DNA of 64,000 nucleotides from Rhea pennata (taxonomy: Eukaryota > Chordata > Aves > Rheiformes > Rheidae), in NCBI RefSeq assembly GCF_028389875.1, contig NC_084669.1:35378731-35442730 (forward strand), written 5' to 3'. Positions within the stretch are counted from its first letter, which is position 1. Every line of letters begins with the position of its first letter. This document shows, piece by piece, positions 24,120 to 37,314 of this stretch. The notes under the pieces are model-generated. The model made no database searches and was not told the origin of the DNA. It saw only the letters and a list, made by a program, of their open reading frames with translations. The position numbers were made by a program, and so were the translations under genes.

Positions 24120-24365
24120 TAACATAAGAAATGCCCTACTAGATCAGATCAATAGTCATTCTAGCCCAATATGTGCATCTTGGTCAGACTATTTAGGGAA
24201 GACATGTAAGCCTGGTCACTTCCTATGGTCCACTTCTCATACTACCCCAGCAGCCAGAATTGTTTGAGGAATGCTGGAAAGCAAATTCCTATCTTGTATC
24301 CACTTGAGAACATGCCATTCATGAATTTATTTAATCTTTTTGAACTGTTTGATTAAAAAAGGGGG
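24120..24365 (+). repeat. Ancient amniote dispersed repeat
   Basis: The order ACATAAGAAATGCCCTACTAG, ATCAGATCAATAGTCATTCT, AGCCCAATATGTGCATCTTG and, at the end, CATGAATTTATTTAATCTTTTTGAAC mirrors a high-copy repeat I recall from turtle and crocodile DNA (CATAAGAATGGCCATACTGG ... CATGAATTTATCTAATTC). I cannot name the family with certainty. Key pieces lie at 24123-24165 and 24318-24345. Confidence 0.55.
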
Positions 24366-27300
24366 GAACAGTTAAAATACAGAACTGTAATCATTGAAAT
24401 GGTAATACTTATTAGCTTAAGAATTTGAGAAAAAAAATACTGACATAAAAGGTGTAAATCACTATCAGGAAAAAACGAAGAAATGGAAGCAAGCAACTCT
24501 ATCATCAAAGATCAGCCCATTATAGAGAAGAAATGGAAGCCAACCCACCCCCATCTGACTGATGACCACTGAGCTGAAGACACATGGAGAATGATGAGAA
24601 TATCAGTTTGGTGGCTTACCAGTCCTAGCTCTCTGTTGTGTCTATTGATTAACAAACAACTGTTCTGCACTCTTAGAGTTCTGTATTTCCTACTTTCAGA
24701 GTCTCTTTGAGCACAGTAAAATTGCCCAGACAAAAAAACTGACCTGGAAACAAAGCATTACAATGAAAAAAAAGGGGGGGGGGGTGAAACACAACAGAAA
24801 GAGATCATCATGCATGCAGTCTGATTAATAAAAAAAAACAACGTGTACGTGTTCTCAGATCAGCAATGCAACTGGTTTACAAAAGCACTTTCACGGTTAA
24901 AGTCTTCTATATTCAGGAGAATATTTCCTATGTGCTTACACTAAGCACTTGCTCCTCATCCCTCCATAGATTAGGAAGTAACCAGAGTGCAGACCCTCTG
25001 AAAAGCTCTGGAGGAGGACAAACTCTCATAATAAGGGACATGGCAACTTCCATAGGAGTATTTATTTGTTGCCAGTATTAGCATTTAAATGGTCAGCCCA
25101 CTGTTTCAATAATCGAATGAGAACAGATGAGACACTCATGACACCTGGAAACCCTATAATGCAAGCAGAAAACCACTGCACACAAAGGCATTACACTCAA
25201 GTAATTGATCTAAACAGCATCCAGTTTTAATCCACGTTATTTATTTATTTTTAAATCTGGTGAAGGATTTGGAAGAATTTGCAGCGTTATGGAAGTTAAT
25301 GGAGGTTTTACTATTTATGCCAGCAGGGCCAGTGATTCATCCCTAGACTTTCATCTAATCGTAGAAATAGATTTGGTCTCACAGATGAAGGACTAACACT
25401 AACGTAAGGACATAACTTAGCTTATGAATGTACTAAAACACATCTTCAGTTTTATCTTTATCACAGCCATGTCTTTGACTACTTAAAAGGAGAGCTTCGC
25501 TCAAGCAAGAAATAATGGGCAACCACCATCACGGCTGTGGTCCTGACTTAAAATAATCCTAATAAAATAAGGTTATTCATCTCTTCTGCTAGGAGTAGAT
25601 CATTGTTTCATCAAAGCACAACTTTTCTGTTCCTTTCAACTTTAATTCTAATTAGATTTTTAAAAATTAATGACGACTTTCTACAATTACAAACTTGCAC
25701 TGAAAGTAAAATGGAGGTTATGCACACAGTCTACTCACTGCTGAAATACTCCCATTCTACGATCCTTCCATCTTATTTTATTAGTTCTCAGCTTCATATA
25801 TCTTCAGTTAACTGTGCCATACATACCCAAGCAATAGTTTAGATTGCCTGGTTTTAATAAATAATTACTTACTTTGTCACTAATCTTAATATCTTGCTAA
25901 CAATCATTTTTGAAAAATTATATCTGAAATGTGAAACATTGAAGTTTTTTTCCTTTTCCAGAAACAAAGCAGCTTCTTCAGGATAAAAGTTTTATACAGC
26001 TTTTGCCTGACTGTATACTCTAGGCACCATTTAGTTTCTACAGAATCATTAAACTGTAAAAATAGCCTAATATTGTAATTAATTCTCGATAATATACTGG
26101 GTCTGCAACAAAACAAGAAATGAGGCAGACTCTCTCCATCTGCTGTTCGGTGAAGGAATCAAGAAAAATAAAAGACATGATGGGTAATGATAATCTAAAT
26201 CACGCACCCTTGAAATAGTATATAAATATGGTTCTGTGGCCCTTTCCCACAAATTCACAATCATTCACAGGCCTTTATAAAACTACAGCCTTTTGTCACC
26301 ATGAAACTGCAATACCTCCTTGTTTCTTAATATTGTGCATATACATCCTTGGTGAGCATCTGGAGTCTGCAAAGTTCATTCTTGCAGTTCAGTTCAGACA
26401 AAAAGACACACACGTTTTGTACTCACTCAAGCAAGTTCTATTTTTACTATGTATTTAATCTGTAGTATTTCTTACTTAAATATCCATTGACTTCTCATGT
26501 ACAGAAACTAAAAACATAAGTAAAGCCAAATATTTAACTGTATAATTCCCTTGGAATACATTAAATAGAGAATTGTAAGTGAAGTCTCCATGTTTCAAGA
26601 GAGAGAGGCTGAGTATAAAACACAACCTTAAAAAAACACCACCTATCAAACTGCATCATTCTATTTTTAGCAACCAAGATTCAGAGAAGGTTCCATGTCT
26701 GCAAAGTAGATTAAACCTTAAGCTTGTCTATAGCTATGGCTATACGAGAGCTACTTCCAGCAACATTTCCAGCATGGGAGCTATCAGTAACCTGGAAACC
26801 AGGTTCCCACTGGCATTCAGATATCCACACACTTTTGAATTAAAAGATAACACATATTAAAAAGTTAAAAGGGATTTTATGTTAAAGTAATTTTACCTAC
26901 AATATCAGTAACTTACTCTGGAAGTCATAAATGTCCATCATGCACTTCCCTGCTCTTCTCAATTGGTTTCTACATCTGAACTTGACTGCTATTTAATAGC
27001 TTCTTAACCTGCTTCTCCCATAATAAATCAACAATGCATAAGCCTTTGGGTGAAGCTGCAAGGTTGGCATGTAAGGTGCGGTATGTCTATGCCCACTTGT
27101 TAACAAGTTGGTGCAGCATACGAACTTCCAGCCATGCAGCAGAGAAGCATCCAAACTGCTGAAAAGTTTCTTCTTCTAATGAGTCCATAGAATTCCACCA
27201 GACACTCTCCTCCAGCTTCACTGAGATGGCATCAAGCCGGATCTTTTCCTAACTTTGAAAAGTCCCTTTTTTACTAACTGGCATAATCTCTACCAGCCCC

Positions 27301-27833
27301 CCAGTACACGGGTATCTCTTGAAATCCATCACAACTATTGCAGATCAATGGCAGATCTTCTCTGCTACAGATCAACAATGATGACCAGGTCTTTTATAAA
27401 ATTTGGCAGATAAGACAGAGTTGTAATTATACTCACTTGTTCTTATTAGATATAACTATGCTCCAGAACCCTACCTCTGAACAGTCCCAAATTTGTGAAG
27501 CGTTACAAAGGCAATTCCCCTTTTTACAGCTCAAAAAATCTGTGTGCTGTGAATTTCTCTCTCTTTTTCCAGTTTTAAGCCCTATCATGCTTTATAAAAT
27601 AGCCATTTTTACTCTTTGCTTTGGTCCTGCCTGGTACAACCACTTTTGAATGCAATAGTGGTCTTTTCACACTCTGTCAGTCTCATAAATTATTATCATT
27701 AATTGAAAGTCAAAGTCAAAAATCGTTTTTATTGTGAAAGTGTTTTCATTTCCTAAAGATTTCAATTATATTCAAAGGTGCAAATAATCTATTTAAAGGT
27801 TCATTAGTTGACTCCACAGGTTTGGTTTTTTGG

Positions 27834-27865
27834 TTTTTTTTTTTTTTTTTTTTTTGGGGGGGGGG
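27834..27865. repeat. T22-G10 homopolymer junction
   Basis: Twenty-two T are followed directly by ten G, preceded by GGTTTGGTTTTTTGG. Confidence 0.9.
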
Positions 27866-30224
27866 TTTGAATATTCTTATATCACTGCTGAACTTCCTTA
27901 ACACAGTCTGAACATAAGAACTAACTTGCAAGCCACTGCATTGAAAACTGCAACATATTAAATTATTTGGTACACCTACTTCAGATTTTTAATTTATTAG
28001 GCTCTCGCTACCATTATTTACTGTATTAGTAAGTAAGTATTTATATAGATTAAAATTTTTTAATCAAGGCAAGAGTAATGTAATAGAAAGAAAAATACGT
28101 CAGCAGTAAAGATCATTCTGGGGCTTTTCTTGATATTTCCACTCACAAAGCCAACTTCGCTCCTTCCAGACAACATCCTCATTAACCAAACAAGTTTTGG
28201 TGCTCACCTCAGGAAAAAAATGGAGATCTCAGTCCATTTTTTAAAAAATGTACATACCTATTCCAGTATAATCTGCTCTTTAATTACAGTAGGGACCTTA
28301 ACTATGAGACATTTTGGTAAAAGACTGTTACAACCTCACACTCGGCTACATTAAACTTTACAGTAGGCAATTTCAGCACTGTAGACCAGCAGTTCTTACA
28401 ACACTTACGATGTTAAGCACATGTCATAAGATATGGTTCTTCTGTCTCAGAAGAGCCAGAAAAGCAACCACCTGCACATTTCAAGTGCAGCATGCTTTAA
28501 GATAACACAAACTTTTTCCTTCCAGCAGGTGTGTCCAAACTGAAACTGCTGAATGTTTTGGTTTAAGAAAAGACACACGAAAAACAAAGAAGTTTGCATC
28601 AACCTGCAATACAATGTGACCATAGTATCTGCAGTTTTTAGATAATGTATAAGTACACTGTACACAGACATAAACCAATTAGTTTCAGAAAGCAGAGCCT
28701 AAAGTATTCCGCATAAATAAGGCAAACAACTTCAGAATCAAATTCCTATCAAATCATTAGAAAGCCAATAGCATATCACTCACCTATGCTAGAAAACAAA
28801 TGGTCCATATGCAGCACTAAAGTAACTATGTAATTTCCTTGTGTTAGGAACTTCAGTGCAACTGCTCTGGCTCACTATTTGGCTTCTGAGGCATCTACAA
28901 GCACACTGCCTGACAAGCTCTCTAGTGTATTTCAGGATGAGTGACAGGACACAGTGGTTGCTGGAGGGGGATGGGCATCCTTAAAGCTATATACTAAAGC
29001 ACAAATAGGCCCTCAAAAATTTAGAAGTTAAAAAACTCCTTTAAATTCATTTTGAGCAATCTGATGACACGAAACATGCCAATGCCGTTACTTGTGCTTA
29101 TTCTTGTAGTTTTCAACACAGCTATTATTTTCCTACACACTCTGGCTGTATGCCAGCTTCTGTCTCAAGGCAATGACTCAGATTCAGACTTTTGAACCAG
29201 ACAGCAAAGGGATTCATCAGACGCTTATCCAACCATTTGGCACCAAACTTGTTTTCTTTTTTTTTTTTCTATTGTATGTTATCCTCCACTGACATACACT
29301 ATAGCATCCTATCAAGTTCATGAAATGCACAAGCCTACTACCTTCTAAAAAGCAGGAAAGAGACCAGAAACTGTATTTTATAAAAACAAAGTAGTCCAAA
29401 CACATATTTTTAAACAAGGAACACATGTATAAGACACACAAGGACTTCCAAGGCATTAAAGCACTGCTGAGAATATTTAATAGAATATTGTACTTAAATT
29501 GGTATTTATTATATAAACTTAATCAATTGGTGTTGACACCACTCTGGAACTAATATTTGTCAGCCCTTTTGCTGCAGAATCAGTACAGTGAGTGCAAATC
29601 AAGTTTTATAGAAGCAACAGTAACAGTGACTATGTTTTCCTTTAATCTGCTAGCTGATACAAAAAATGAGATATTCAAAAGGCAGAGGAGTTATCTGCTA
29701 AATTTTGCTAGTCTTGTTTGCAATAGAACTACATGGACTTTTTCTGCTTGATGGCCTACTGTATTTTGCGGGCACTAGAGTGTGTGCACTAGAATGGAGC
29801 AATACGTCTGACACCTGGGAATGATGTGGCCCATTTAACACTGAGGAAAATTTATAATGCACCTCATAAATTACCTAGTTTCATACAAAGTGATTAGGCT
29901 ACACTAACATTAGATTGTCATTTTTTAATCATTACTAAGAGGAAAGATGTCTGCTAATGCAAAGGCAGCACAAAGGAAAAAACAAGTCTGAGAGCTGAAG
30001 AAGGTGGCAAGATTCAGATATCAGTTAATAAAATTTATTCACTGAAAGCTATTTTATTTAACCAGGCCTCATGTTTAGGTAGATTCCTAGAGAAGTAACT
30101 GGACGACATTTTTAATGCTGAGAGTAAAAATAGTTTGTAACATTCAGAATGGCATTCTCTCTTCTTGTTTAATAGTAGTGCCTACTTTTTCTATAGTGAT
30201 TTCCATCAAAGTACTTTTTGTAAA

Positions 30225-30365
30225 AGTACTTCTCCAAAAATACCTTCTATTATTATACAAAGAAACATAATCCCAGAAAAAAATAAATGACTTGCTCAAG
30301 ACCACACAGAAGGCCAGTGGCAGAATCAAAGACGTAATCATCTAGTCACTAGAGCACATTACTCT
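30225..30365 (-). mobile_element. MIR-type SINE remnant
   Basis: Read on the minus strand it carries the MIR core in order: an A-box-side stretch near TGCTCTAGTGACTAG, TTCTGCCACTGG, CTGTGTGGTCTTGAGCAAGT (MIR: CTGTGTGACCTTGGGCAAGT), then TTTCTGGGATTATG and TAATAATAGAAGGTA. MIRs are ancient tRNA-derived, L2-mobilised SINEs and are sparse in birds. Confidence 0.7.
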
Positions 30366-32730
30366 GACTTTCTTAACTGTGGTCGGTAGATAGGCTAAGA
30401 AGAGTAAAACATTTCCAGATGTTTCCATTTCCAAACATAAATCTAAAGAATATAATCTCATCTTCCATCCTCATGTCAAAGTTACCCAAATATTGTTATT
30501 TTTTATTCTTAGTAAGGTCAGTTAACATTTCCTTCTCCCTTAAGTATACTATCTAAAGTATTGCCTTATCTGAATGAATGCATTTACAGCCAGTTGAAAC
30601 ACAGATTAATTCTAGGAGACATTCCTGCAGAGGTGTGAATCATACAGTCTGACTAGCTGCAGAGCTTTTGGCTTTGCACTAACAAGTCAGACTCCGCTCT
30701 TCAACCAGTAGCTATCTAGAACTATGCATTACAGCCCTGAGCCTGTAGACAGAGCTAGAAAAACCTCCTCCATTTAAGTATCACCACGGGAATTTCAGAG
30801 TCTGACAGTGCTCTCACTATATTAGCACTAAACCACGAATTTCACAATGAAAGTCTAAAGGACATACATTATTACAAGTGAGAGTAGGACCAAACTAATC
30901 CTGCTTGGCCTAGGATTGAAGCTAGATTAAAGCATTTCCCTCTTTTCTAACACTTCTCCAGCTACATTTTTCTAGGTACTGAAGTTCCAGGTCTCGGAAC
31001 TGTATTTGCGATATTTGAGATATTGAAAAAGCATTTACTTCAAAAAAGACAAAAAAAGAAGAGTTTTCATTAGCATTCTTCGGACCCATTTCAAACCCTC
31101 TCTTTAAAAAAAAAATCCTTTGATGAGAACTTCTCTGCTGTTTTCACTGTATGCACTTTGTTTGAGCACTGAACAAGCATCCCTCTATTTAAGTGGCACA
31201 CAGTTCCCACAAGAATGGCTATCCTGTGCTGGTAATGATAGTTTAAGAAGGTTTGGCTCCAAGCCTCTTCTTTCTTATCACTTTTAAAGTGTTCCTATCT
31301 CTATTCAGAACCAGAGACTGTTAAATAAAGTTCAAGTTGACCTTGCACTAAAAATAGTGTATCACTCATCATTAAAAACAACTAAACAAACAGCTTCCAT
31401 GATGTACAACTGAAAGGTTTTTAAGTGTTATTTTTCTTAGAAGGAATCCCAGAGTTTCCTCTTTTTGTTGTGTTGAATGTTTTCTATTGCAACATTATAT
31501 TATAACCAGTTTTGCTTAACAAATATTTATTTTTTTCTCAATTGGAAAGAGATCACAAAAAAGTTTTTCTTTCCCTCTACAACTGTTGCTCTTCACAACA
31601 GAGTTTAGTGTTTCATATCTATGTATGACACCAGTTTGCTTCACCATTAAGTACCATTCTGCCTTTGTATCATCCAGCAACCCAAGTAATATAAATCACT
31701 CTCCCCTTCTGTCTATAGACACATACACACACACACAAAAAAAAAAATAAGGGTAGTACATACAATTGCTGTTTCTTAACTTTATGCTTTGAGAGATGCA
31801 TGAGAAAGAAGGGAAATGTCTCTCAAACTGCACTGTTCTTTGAGTCCACAAATAGCTACTTTGTTATCACCTGCAAAGGTACTATCAAAAAACAGGGGAC
31901 AAAGAGAAACAGTATTTAAACAAAACCATAATCCCACTACCACACCATGCTGTATACCTGGACAGACCTCTGCTTTTAGGACATAGCTTAGATCTTCCAC
32001 AGAGGCTCCTGGCACTGCATGACACATTTCCTCAAAACTCAGGTACTGATTCCAAATCAAAATACAGCTCAAAAGAGAAACCTACTTAGTTGCTACATCA
32101 TTTCTTATCAAAGAGTCTCAGAGATATATCTAAAGATATTCCTGTCCCTCTTACACTCCCCTCCTTATTCCAAGTCACTCTCAAAGGGATCTAGCTTAAT
32201 AATAATTCTACAATAAGATTGTTCCATATTGGATTAGTTTCCTAATATGGACCAACAGATGAGAAATAGGAGAACACAGTGGCAATTCTTTATATTTTAC
32301 TTTTTCTAAATAGTAGTCATCACGTCTAATTCTTTGCTATTGGAAGCCTTTTGGTCTGCACCAGCTCTGAACACACCCCTTGTCTTTAAGGGGAGAGTTC
32401 TAAATGGGTTTTATATAATGGAAATTTGTCTTCATGTACATAATCTTTTTGAAATATCGTCAATGCATCATATTGAGTGTAAGCACCCTTCATTATTCCT
32501 CACTTAGGAACAGTGCCTTTTATGTTTTAACATCAAAAATAATTGCACAAAGTTGCTTTGTACAGTAATTCAGTATTTTCAACACTGAGATGGTAACCTG
32601 TACTTGCCTAAACCTTCCCTGCACTAGAAGCAGCATCCAGCAAAGAAAATGAGTGAAACTTTGTTAAAGGAACAGCATTCATATAACATTTTCTTTCCTT
32701 TTACAGGATTCCAATATAAAATCAAGTGAG

Positions 32731-32786
32731 AAGTGGCTTCTTGCCACTTTCTACTTCTACAACATTCCCACTTTTATAGTGGGAAT
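32731..32786. repeat. Two adjacent perfect hairpins
   Basis: AAGTGGC/GCCACTT (32731-32749) and ATTCCCACT/AGTGGGAAT (32764-32786), each with a five-base loop and 14 bases between them. Confidence 0.85.
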
Positions 32787-33259
32787 CAAATCAAAATTTC
32801 AGATGGCTTTAAGTGACAAAAATCACAATGATTTCTTACATACTCAGACCATAAAAATAGGGTTTAATTTTAAAATTTGAGTTTTGAGGGTCATTATTTG
32901 ATTAAGTCTATAGCTCAATGCATAGCTTAATGTTCTTACACCAAGTGGAAAATCCCCTTCATTCACCTTCAATCTTACCTTTTGAATGAAGAATCTAACA
33001 AAAAATCCTGGAAACAACTCTGTGAAGAACCCTTCTTGAAGCAACTTGACTCTAGAGGCACTGAGAGTAAGACAGTAAGTTTGACTGCCTGTCATTTCTA
33101 GTCTGTGAGAAACAAAACAGGAGGAGAAAAGAGTCAGAATGGGGAGGGGAGTCCCATCTGAGACCTCTTTATAAACTGTTAGTTCCCAACTTCACTGACA
33201 ACTTGTTACTGAAAATACCACCTAAAGAAAGCCCAAGCTGATTCCTAGTCATGCAAACA

Positions 33260-33350
33260 GTTTGTCACTGAGCTTTTAGACCCTAAGTCAGACTCCACTG
33301 AAGTCAGTGGCAAGACCCCCTCAGAAATCAATGTGATTTAGATTGAACGT
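33260..33350. repeat. Old palindromic amniote repeat (unnamed)
   Basis: Contains GACTCCACTGAAGTCAGTGG followed by CAAGACCCCCTCAGAAATCA, similar to the element near 22,800. A short inverted repeat (CCACTGAAGTCAGTGG) is visible at its centre. Confidence 0.35.
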
Positions 33351-34784
33351 AAGAGGGAAAAGGGGAACCAGGAAAGTAAAAGTAATTATTGGGAAACCCA
33401 GGACAAATATTGTTGTGATTCATATACTCTAAAATTTCACACAAATCATAGTGTACAACCTTCTTTATTTACCATTGAGAAGCATAAAATGCATTTCCAG
33501 ATTAATAATCCCACATTTACAATTTCCAGCAAACTGGCTATTTAAGAAACAGACATCAGTGAAATTTTGCTAACTTTTAAGATTAACAATAGCATTGCAG
33601 TACATGTCAAAAAAACTGTGGATGTTCTGAAAGGGTAGAAGTTGCTCAATACTTCCTATGCAATTATCTGTTCTGTTGCTTTAGATTTTAATGATCTTAA
33701 ACCATTTAGCCTTCAATTTTTTGTATACTAGGTCCATGTCTCAGGTTGAACTTTATTCTTGGAAAATTTCAGACAAAATAGTTTGGCTATTTTTAGCTGA
33801 TTTAGATGAAAAGGGCCCAGGCAGCCTTAAAGCCAAGGTACTCTGAGACTGGCTAACAGGTGGATTGAGTGGGGGGGAAAAGACCTGTATAGTAGATTTT
33901 GTGACTACTCATAGGTAAGAAGAGACAGAAGTAAAAGACAGGATTGAGATAGGTGGAGGGCATGAAACAATTCACATTTGGGCCCTGTCATAGAATATCC
34001 AACTGATTTCAGGAGAGCATTCTAAGGGTTCCTGGATTTAACTAACTTTAGTTAATCTAAAGCTTCATAGAAGAAAGATATTTGAAAGTCAGGTAAAAGG
34101 CAACACTACGTACAGAATATCTTATAGAGGAATTTTTTCCCCTCTGCAAAAGCATCAAATATTGTTCATAGAAACTAAGGATATCTCTCTAGATGATAAA
34201 GTAATTTATTATGGAGAAAGACACCTGATATTGATATGTTTAAGTTATAATTTTATTCATAATTCATTCCTCTCAGAATTTTAAGGTTCAACCATTAAAG
34301 AGAAACGCTTTCTTTGCTTACCTCCAATTCATGAATTCAGAAGGCATGAACAATAAGCAGAGCAGCGAGTTTCTAGACTAAAATTTAACTCCCTGAGCAC
34401 TGTTTTAAAACTATGTGATGCAATATGAGTCTAAATCTTATTAAGTGCTGCTAATCAGTACAGAATTTCTCAGCATCCCTAAGCTCTATTTGCTTCATGA
34501 ATTTCATTTGAAAGTTAGGAACAAACAAAAATGCAGTTCACTTAAATGCATAGAAACATCCAAGTTACACAAATATAGTTTATCAAGATCTTTCCTACTA
34601 CTGATTTTTTTTAATCATTAGATCTTTATAATTGCACCAGTGCTTCATTTATGAAAAAAAAAAAAAATGTTACAGCGGGCAATGGTAATCCTCGTTATTT
34701 TAATACATACATGAAGGAGAAACTAGGAAAATGCTTATTTTATTTCATGTTCTTTTTCCTGCCTTTGCATTATCTAATAAGGAA

Positions 34785-34850
34785 TCGGATTCAGCTGCCT
34801 AGGTTAAGCATCTAGTGCCATTTTAGATGCTGCAGGGGATCCATCCTAAC
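34785..34850. repeat. Old dispersed repeat fragment (unnamed)
   Basis: CTAGGTTAAGCATCTAGTGC followed by CATTTTAGATGC contains an internal near-palindrome (GCATCTAG...TAGATGC) and resembles a widespread old amniote repeat. Confidence 0.3.
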
Positions 34851-35444
34851 ACCCTCCAGAATGCCACAGATCTCCCACAGATCTTTATCACATATGCCAG
34901 TGCTGGATATAAGATGCTTCATATGACCAAAAGCATCAAAAATGTCCCTAGCTACAGACACCTGAATTATTCCTAAGTTTTCTTTAGTTTATCAAACCTT
35001 CCCATTAAGTTGTCACTATAAAGCTCTTCCACTAGAACAGGGGATTGTTAAACTTTTAATGTGGTAGGCATAGGTTATTTTAAGTGAGCACTACAAATTT
35101 TTAAGCACAACTGCAAAAGCCACTGCAGCATCAGGTCTGAAGCACCAGTGAAATATTCTACACATAATATCTAGAAATATTTTTAACAGTAGGAATTTCT
35201 GTAAACTGCTATATACATACTATACCTACTATATATTTATACACACACACACGTACACACACAGTTCACACTTTGGATATCTTCCAGATTTCTATAAAAG
35301 CCTTCTTACCACCTTATTCAAAACTCATTAATGTATGCTCTCTGTTAACTATTTCTAATCTTTTATCTCATAACTTTACACCTTGCTAAATTTAATCCTG
35401 ATTTGTATATTTAGATAACTAATCTATTTCATTAGTTTAAATGG

Positions 35445-35465
35445 ATTTATTTATTTATTTATTTT
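35445..35465. repeat. TTTA microsatellite
   Basis: Five TTTA-type units. Confidence 0.85.
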
Positions 35466-36599
35466 GCTGAACAGTCCAATTTGATGGCATCCAAACAGTG
35501 GGGAAAAAAAAAAACACTTCAGCACATTAATATTAGCATTATTTAAATGTGAAAACTCCTGTAAATTCATCATGAAATAAAATTAGTATGTTTTTCTCAA
35601 TGCCCTTAGTCTATTTGTGTATTTATTATAAATATGCTATATTTTTAGGTAGATTAAGTTATTTCCTTATTCAAAGATTTTTGTTCTTTTTTGCTACATT
35701 CAGTAAGTTTCCAAGTTAAGTGGTCACTCCTTCAGGTACTTACAGAATTCAATAGCTCTTTATAGGCTAAATAATAGCTCTTTTTCAATGATTCTTCAGA
35801 CAAACTAGAAGAACTGTGTACACTAGTCATATCGTTCTCTCATACCAAGGGGAGTTTTTCTTCAGTCTTTTAAAACAGACTTAACTAATCAAGCAGCATA
35901 TCAACTGAGGATTTTCAGAACAATTTCTCTACAAGAAATAAAAAAGTCAACAGTGAAAACAAACAAAAAGCCATCTTCTTTCCTTTTCTCACCCCCAACT
36001 ATTTCACCAGTTCATCATGGTCCTTAGTCAGAATCTGTGCTAATTTCAGGGCTGCAGTCAGAATTGGCAGGTTTTGCCCAACAGTTTTGCCATCCTGAGC
36101 CAACAAAATAGGCACTTGGAACAAAAGACCCAGAAAGCACGGTCAGGAAAGCTCTGGCAAGCATTGCTGTGGCAGTTGCTGCTGGAGGTCGAGAGAAGCG
36201 TTTGCATAAATATGGCAGAGTAAAGCAGGCAGCCGTGGCAAGTAGACACATGCCCTCACGCTCCCTTGCCCCATGTGGGCAGGCAAGGTGGACAAAAGCT
36301 GAAGATAAAGACTAGAAAATAACCCCCACGCTCATACTGCTCATATCAGAGAAATGAGTTTCTAATCCCAGAACAGCTTTGAGGAAAAGCACCTATATCC
36401 TGATAAACCAGCATACTGCCAGCATTATCTATAAATGCCTCTCAGAGCCCCATTTTCACTTTAATAGGAGACATTCATATATCTCTTGCCTCGTCCCTGA
36501 GAGTCTTCTCAGTTATTACTCAGTTATTATCAACGAGGCTGCCCAGCCGAACAGCCCGTTGAAGACACACTCGTCTCTCACAACCTGCTCTCTAGCACG

Positions 36600-37020
36600 G
36601 CCCATATCCACCTCTTCTATTTGCCCCCCTCTCCTCAGGAGCAGCAGCCGCAGCGTCCCGCCCTCTGCCGCCGCCTCATTCTCCACAGAGCAGCGCCTTG
36701 AGGCGAGCACGGAAACGCGCCCAAGGGCGCGGGTCTGGGGGGCGAGAAGCCCACTCCCTGCTGCCCTCCTGCTCCGCACCCCTCTCTGGCCTCGCCTCGC
36801 GCTCGAATGTGAGCGGAACACCACCACAGCCTCTCCCAGCCGTTCAGAGGGAAACGCGAACAGAAACGCTCCTATCTACCCCGGGCGCAAACGCTTAACG
36901 GCTCGGCGCGCGCCACCGCCCAACGGCCGTGCCCCGCCCCAACGGCCGCCCGCCCGCGCGCCCCCCGCAGGCCCCTCGGTTCCCGGTGAGTACGCGGGCG
37001 AGCGGCACCAGGACTTCCAC
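36600..37020. promoter_or_regulatory. CpG island, probable CTNNA3 promoter, possibly bidirectional
   Basis: The composition switches sharply to GC-rich and CpG-dense compared with the AT-rich flanks. Visible elements include a GC box (gccccgcccc, 36931-36940), repeated CCGCC/GGCGG cores and the palindrome ggcgcgcgcc near 36,905. It is the nearest CpG island upstream of the CTNNA3 start on the minus strand, so it is the best promoter candidate. A plus-strand donor consensus (CCG|gtgagtac, near 36,985) suggests a divergent noncoding transcript could also start here. The TSS cannot be fixed by eye. The long open frame across the island has no ATG and is a composition artefact. Confidence 0.55.
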
Positions 37021-37292
37021 AAAGCCGCGTTTGCTCTGCTAAACCGTACAATAAATAATGCCTGCTTTGCAGTTTTGTTTGCAAACAGTGCCTGCCAGAA
37101 AGCTACTTCTTAAACCATCTGTAAGCCGACATGCCACAAGGCTACTTCTCCCAGGAAGTGGAAAATGAAATTTCCACAAATGCATTCCACTATTGGCAAC
37201 TGTTCCTGTCAAATTCACTCGCTAGCAGTATTTGTGATAACCAAACACACAGATGTGTATAAAGCCTAGTGTTTTTCCAAGTCTAATCATTT

Positions 37293-37314
37293 TGTGTCGA
37301 TATTCATCGACACA
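37293..37314. repeat. Perfect 9-bp hairpin near the CTNNA3 CpG island
   Basis: TGTGTCGAT and ATCGACACA flank a four-base loop (ATTC). Each arm contains a CpG in otherwise CpG-poor DNA. Confidence 0.85.

Larger units (their letters stand above)
22172..36590 (-). other. CTNNA3: Probable CTNNA3 first intron (5' extent inferred)
   Basis: About 14.4 kb separates the first coding exon from the nearest CpG island. It has intronic character: AT-rich, with remnants of a MIR-type SINE and other old amniote repeats (22790-22890, 23963-24365, 30225-30365, 33260-33350, 34785-34850) and homopolymers (24774-24784 G, 27834-27865 T then G). A strong minus-strand donor, GGAG|gtaagc, occurs near 34,319 and could belong to a noncoding exon, but this is unproven. 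No coding exon is recognised. Confidence 0.5.

Noticed and set aside
36379-37113. 244-codon plus-strand open frame through the CpG island
   Set aside because: It starts at TTG, contains no ATG, and its Pro/Arg/Ala/Ser-rich translation is what GC-rich island DNA gives in any open frame. No domain is recognisable.
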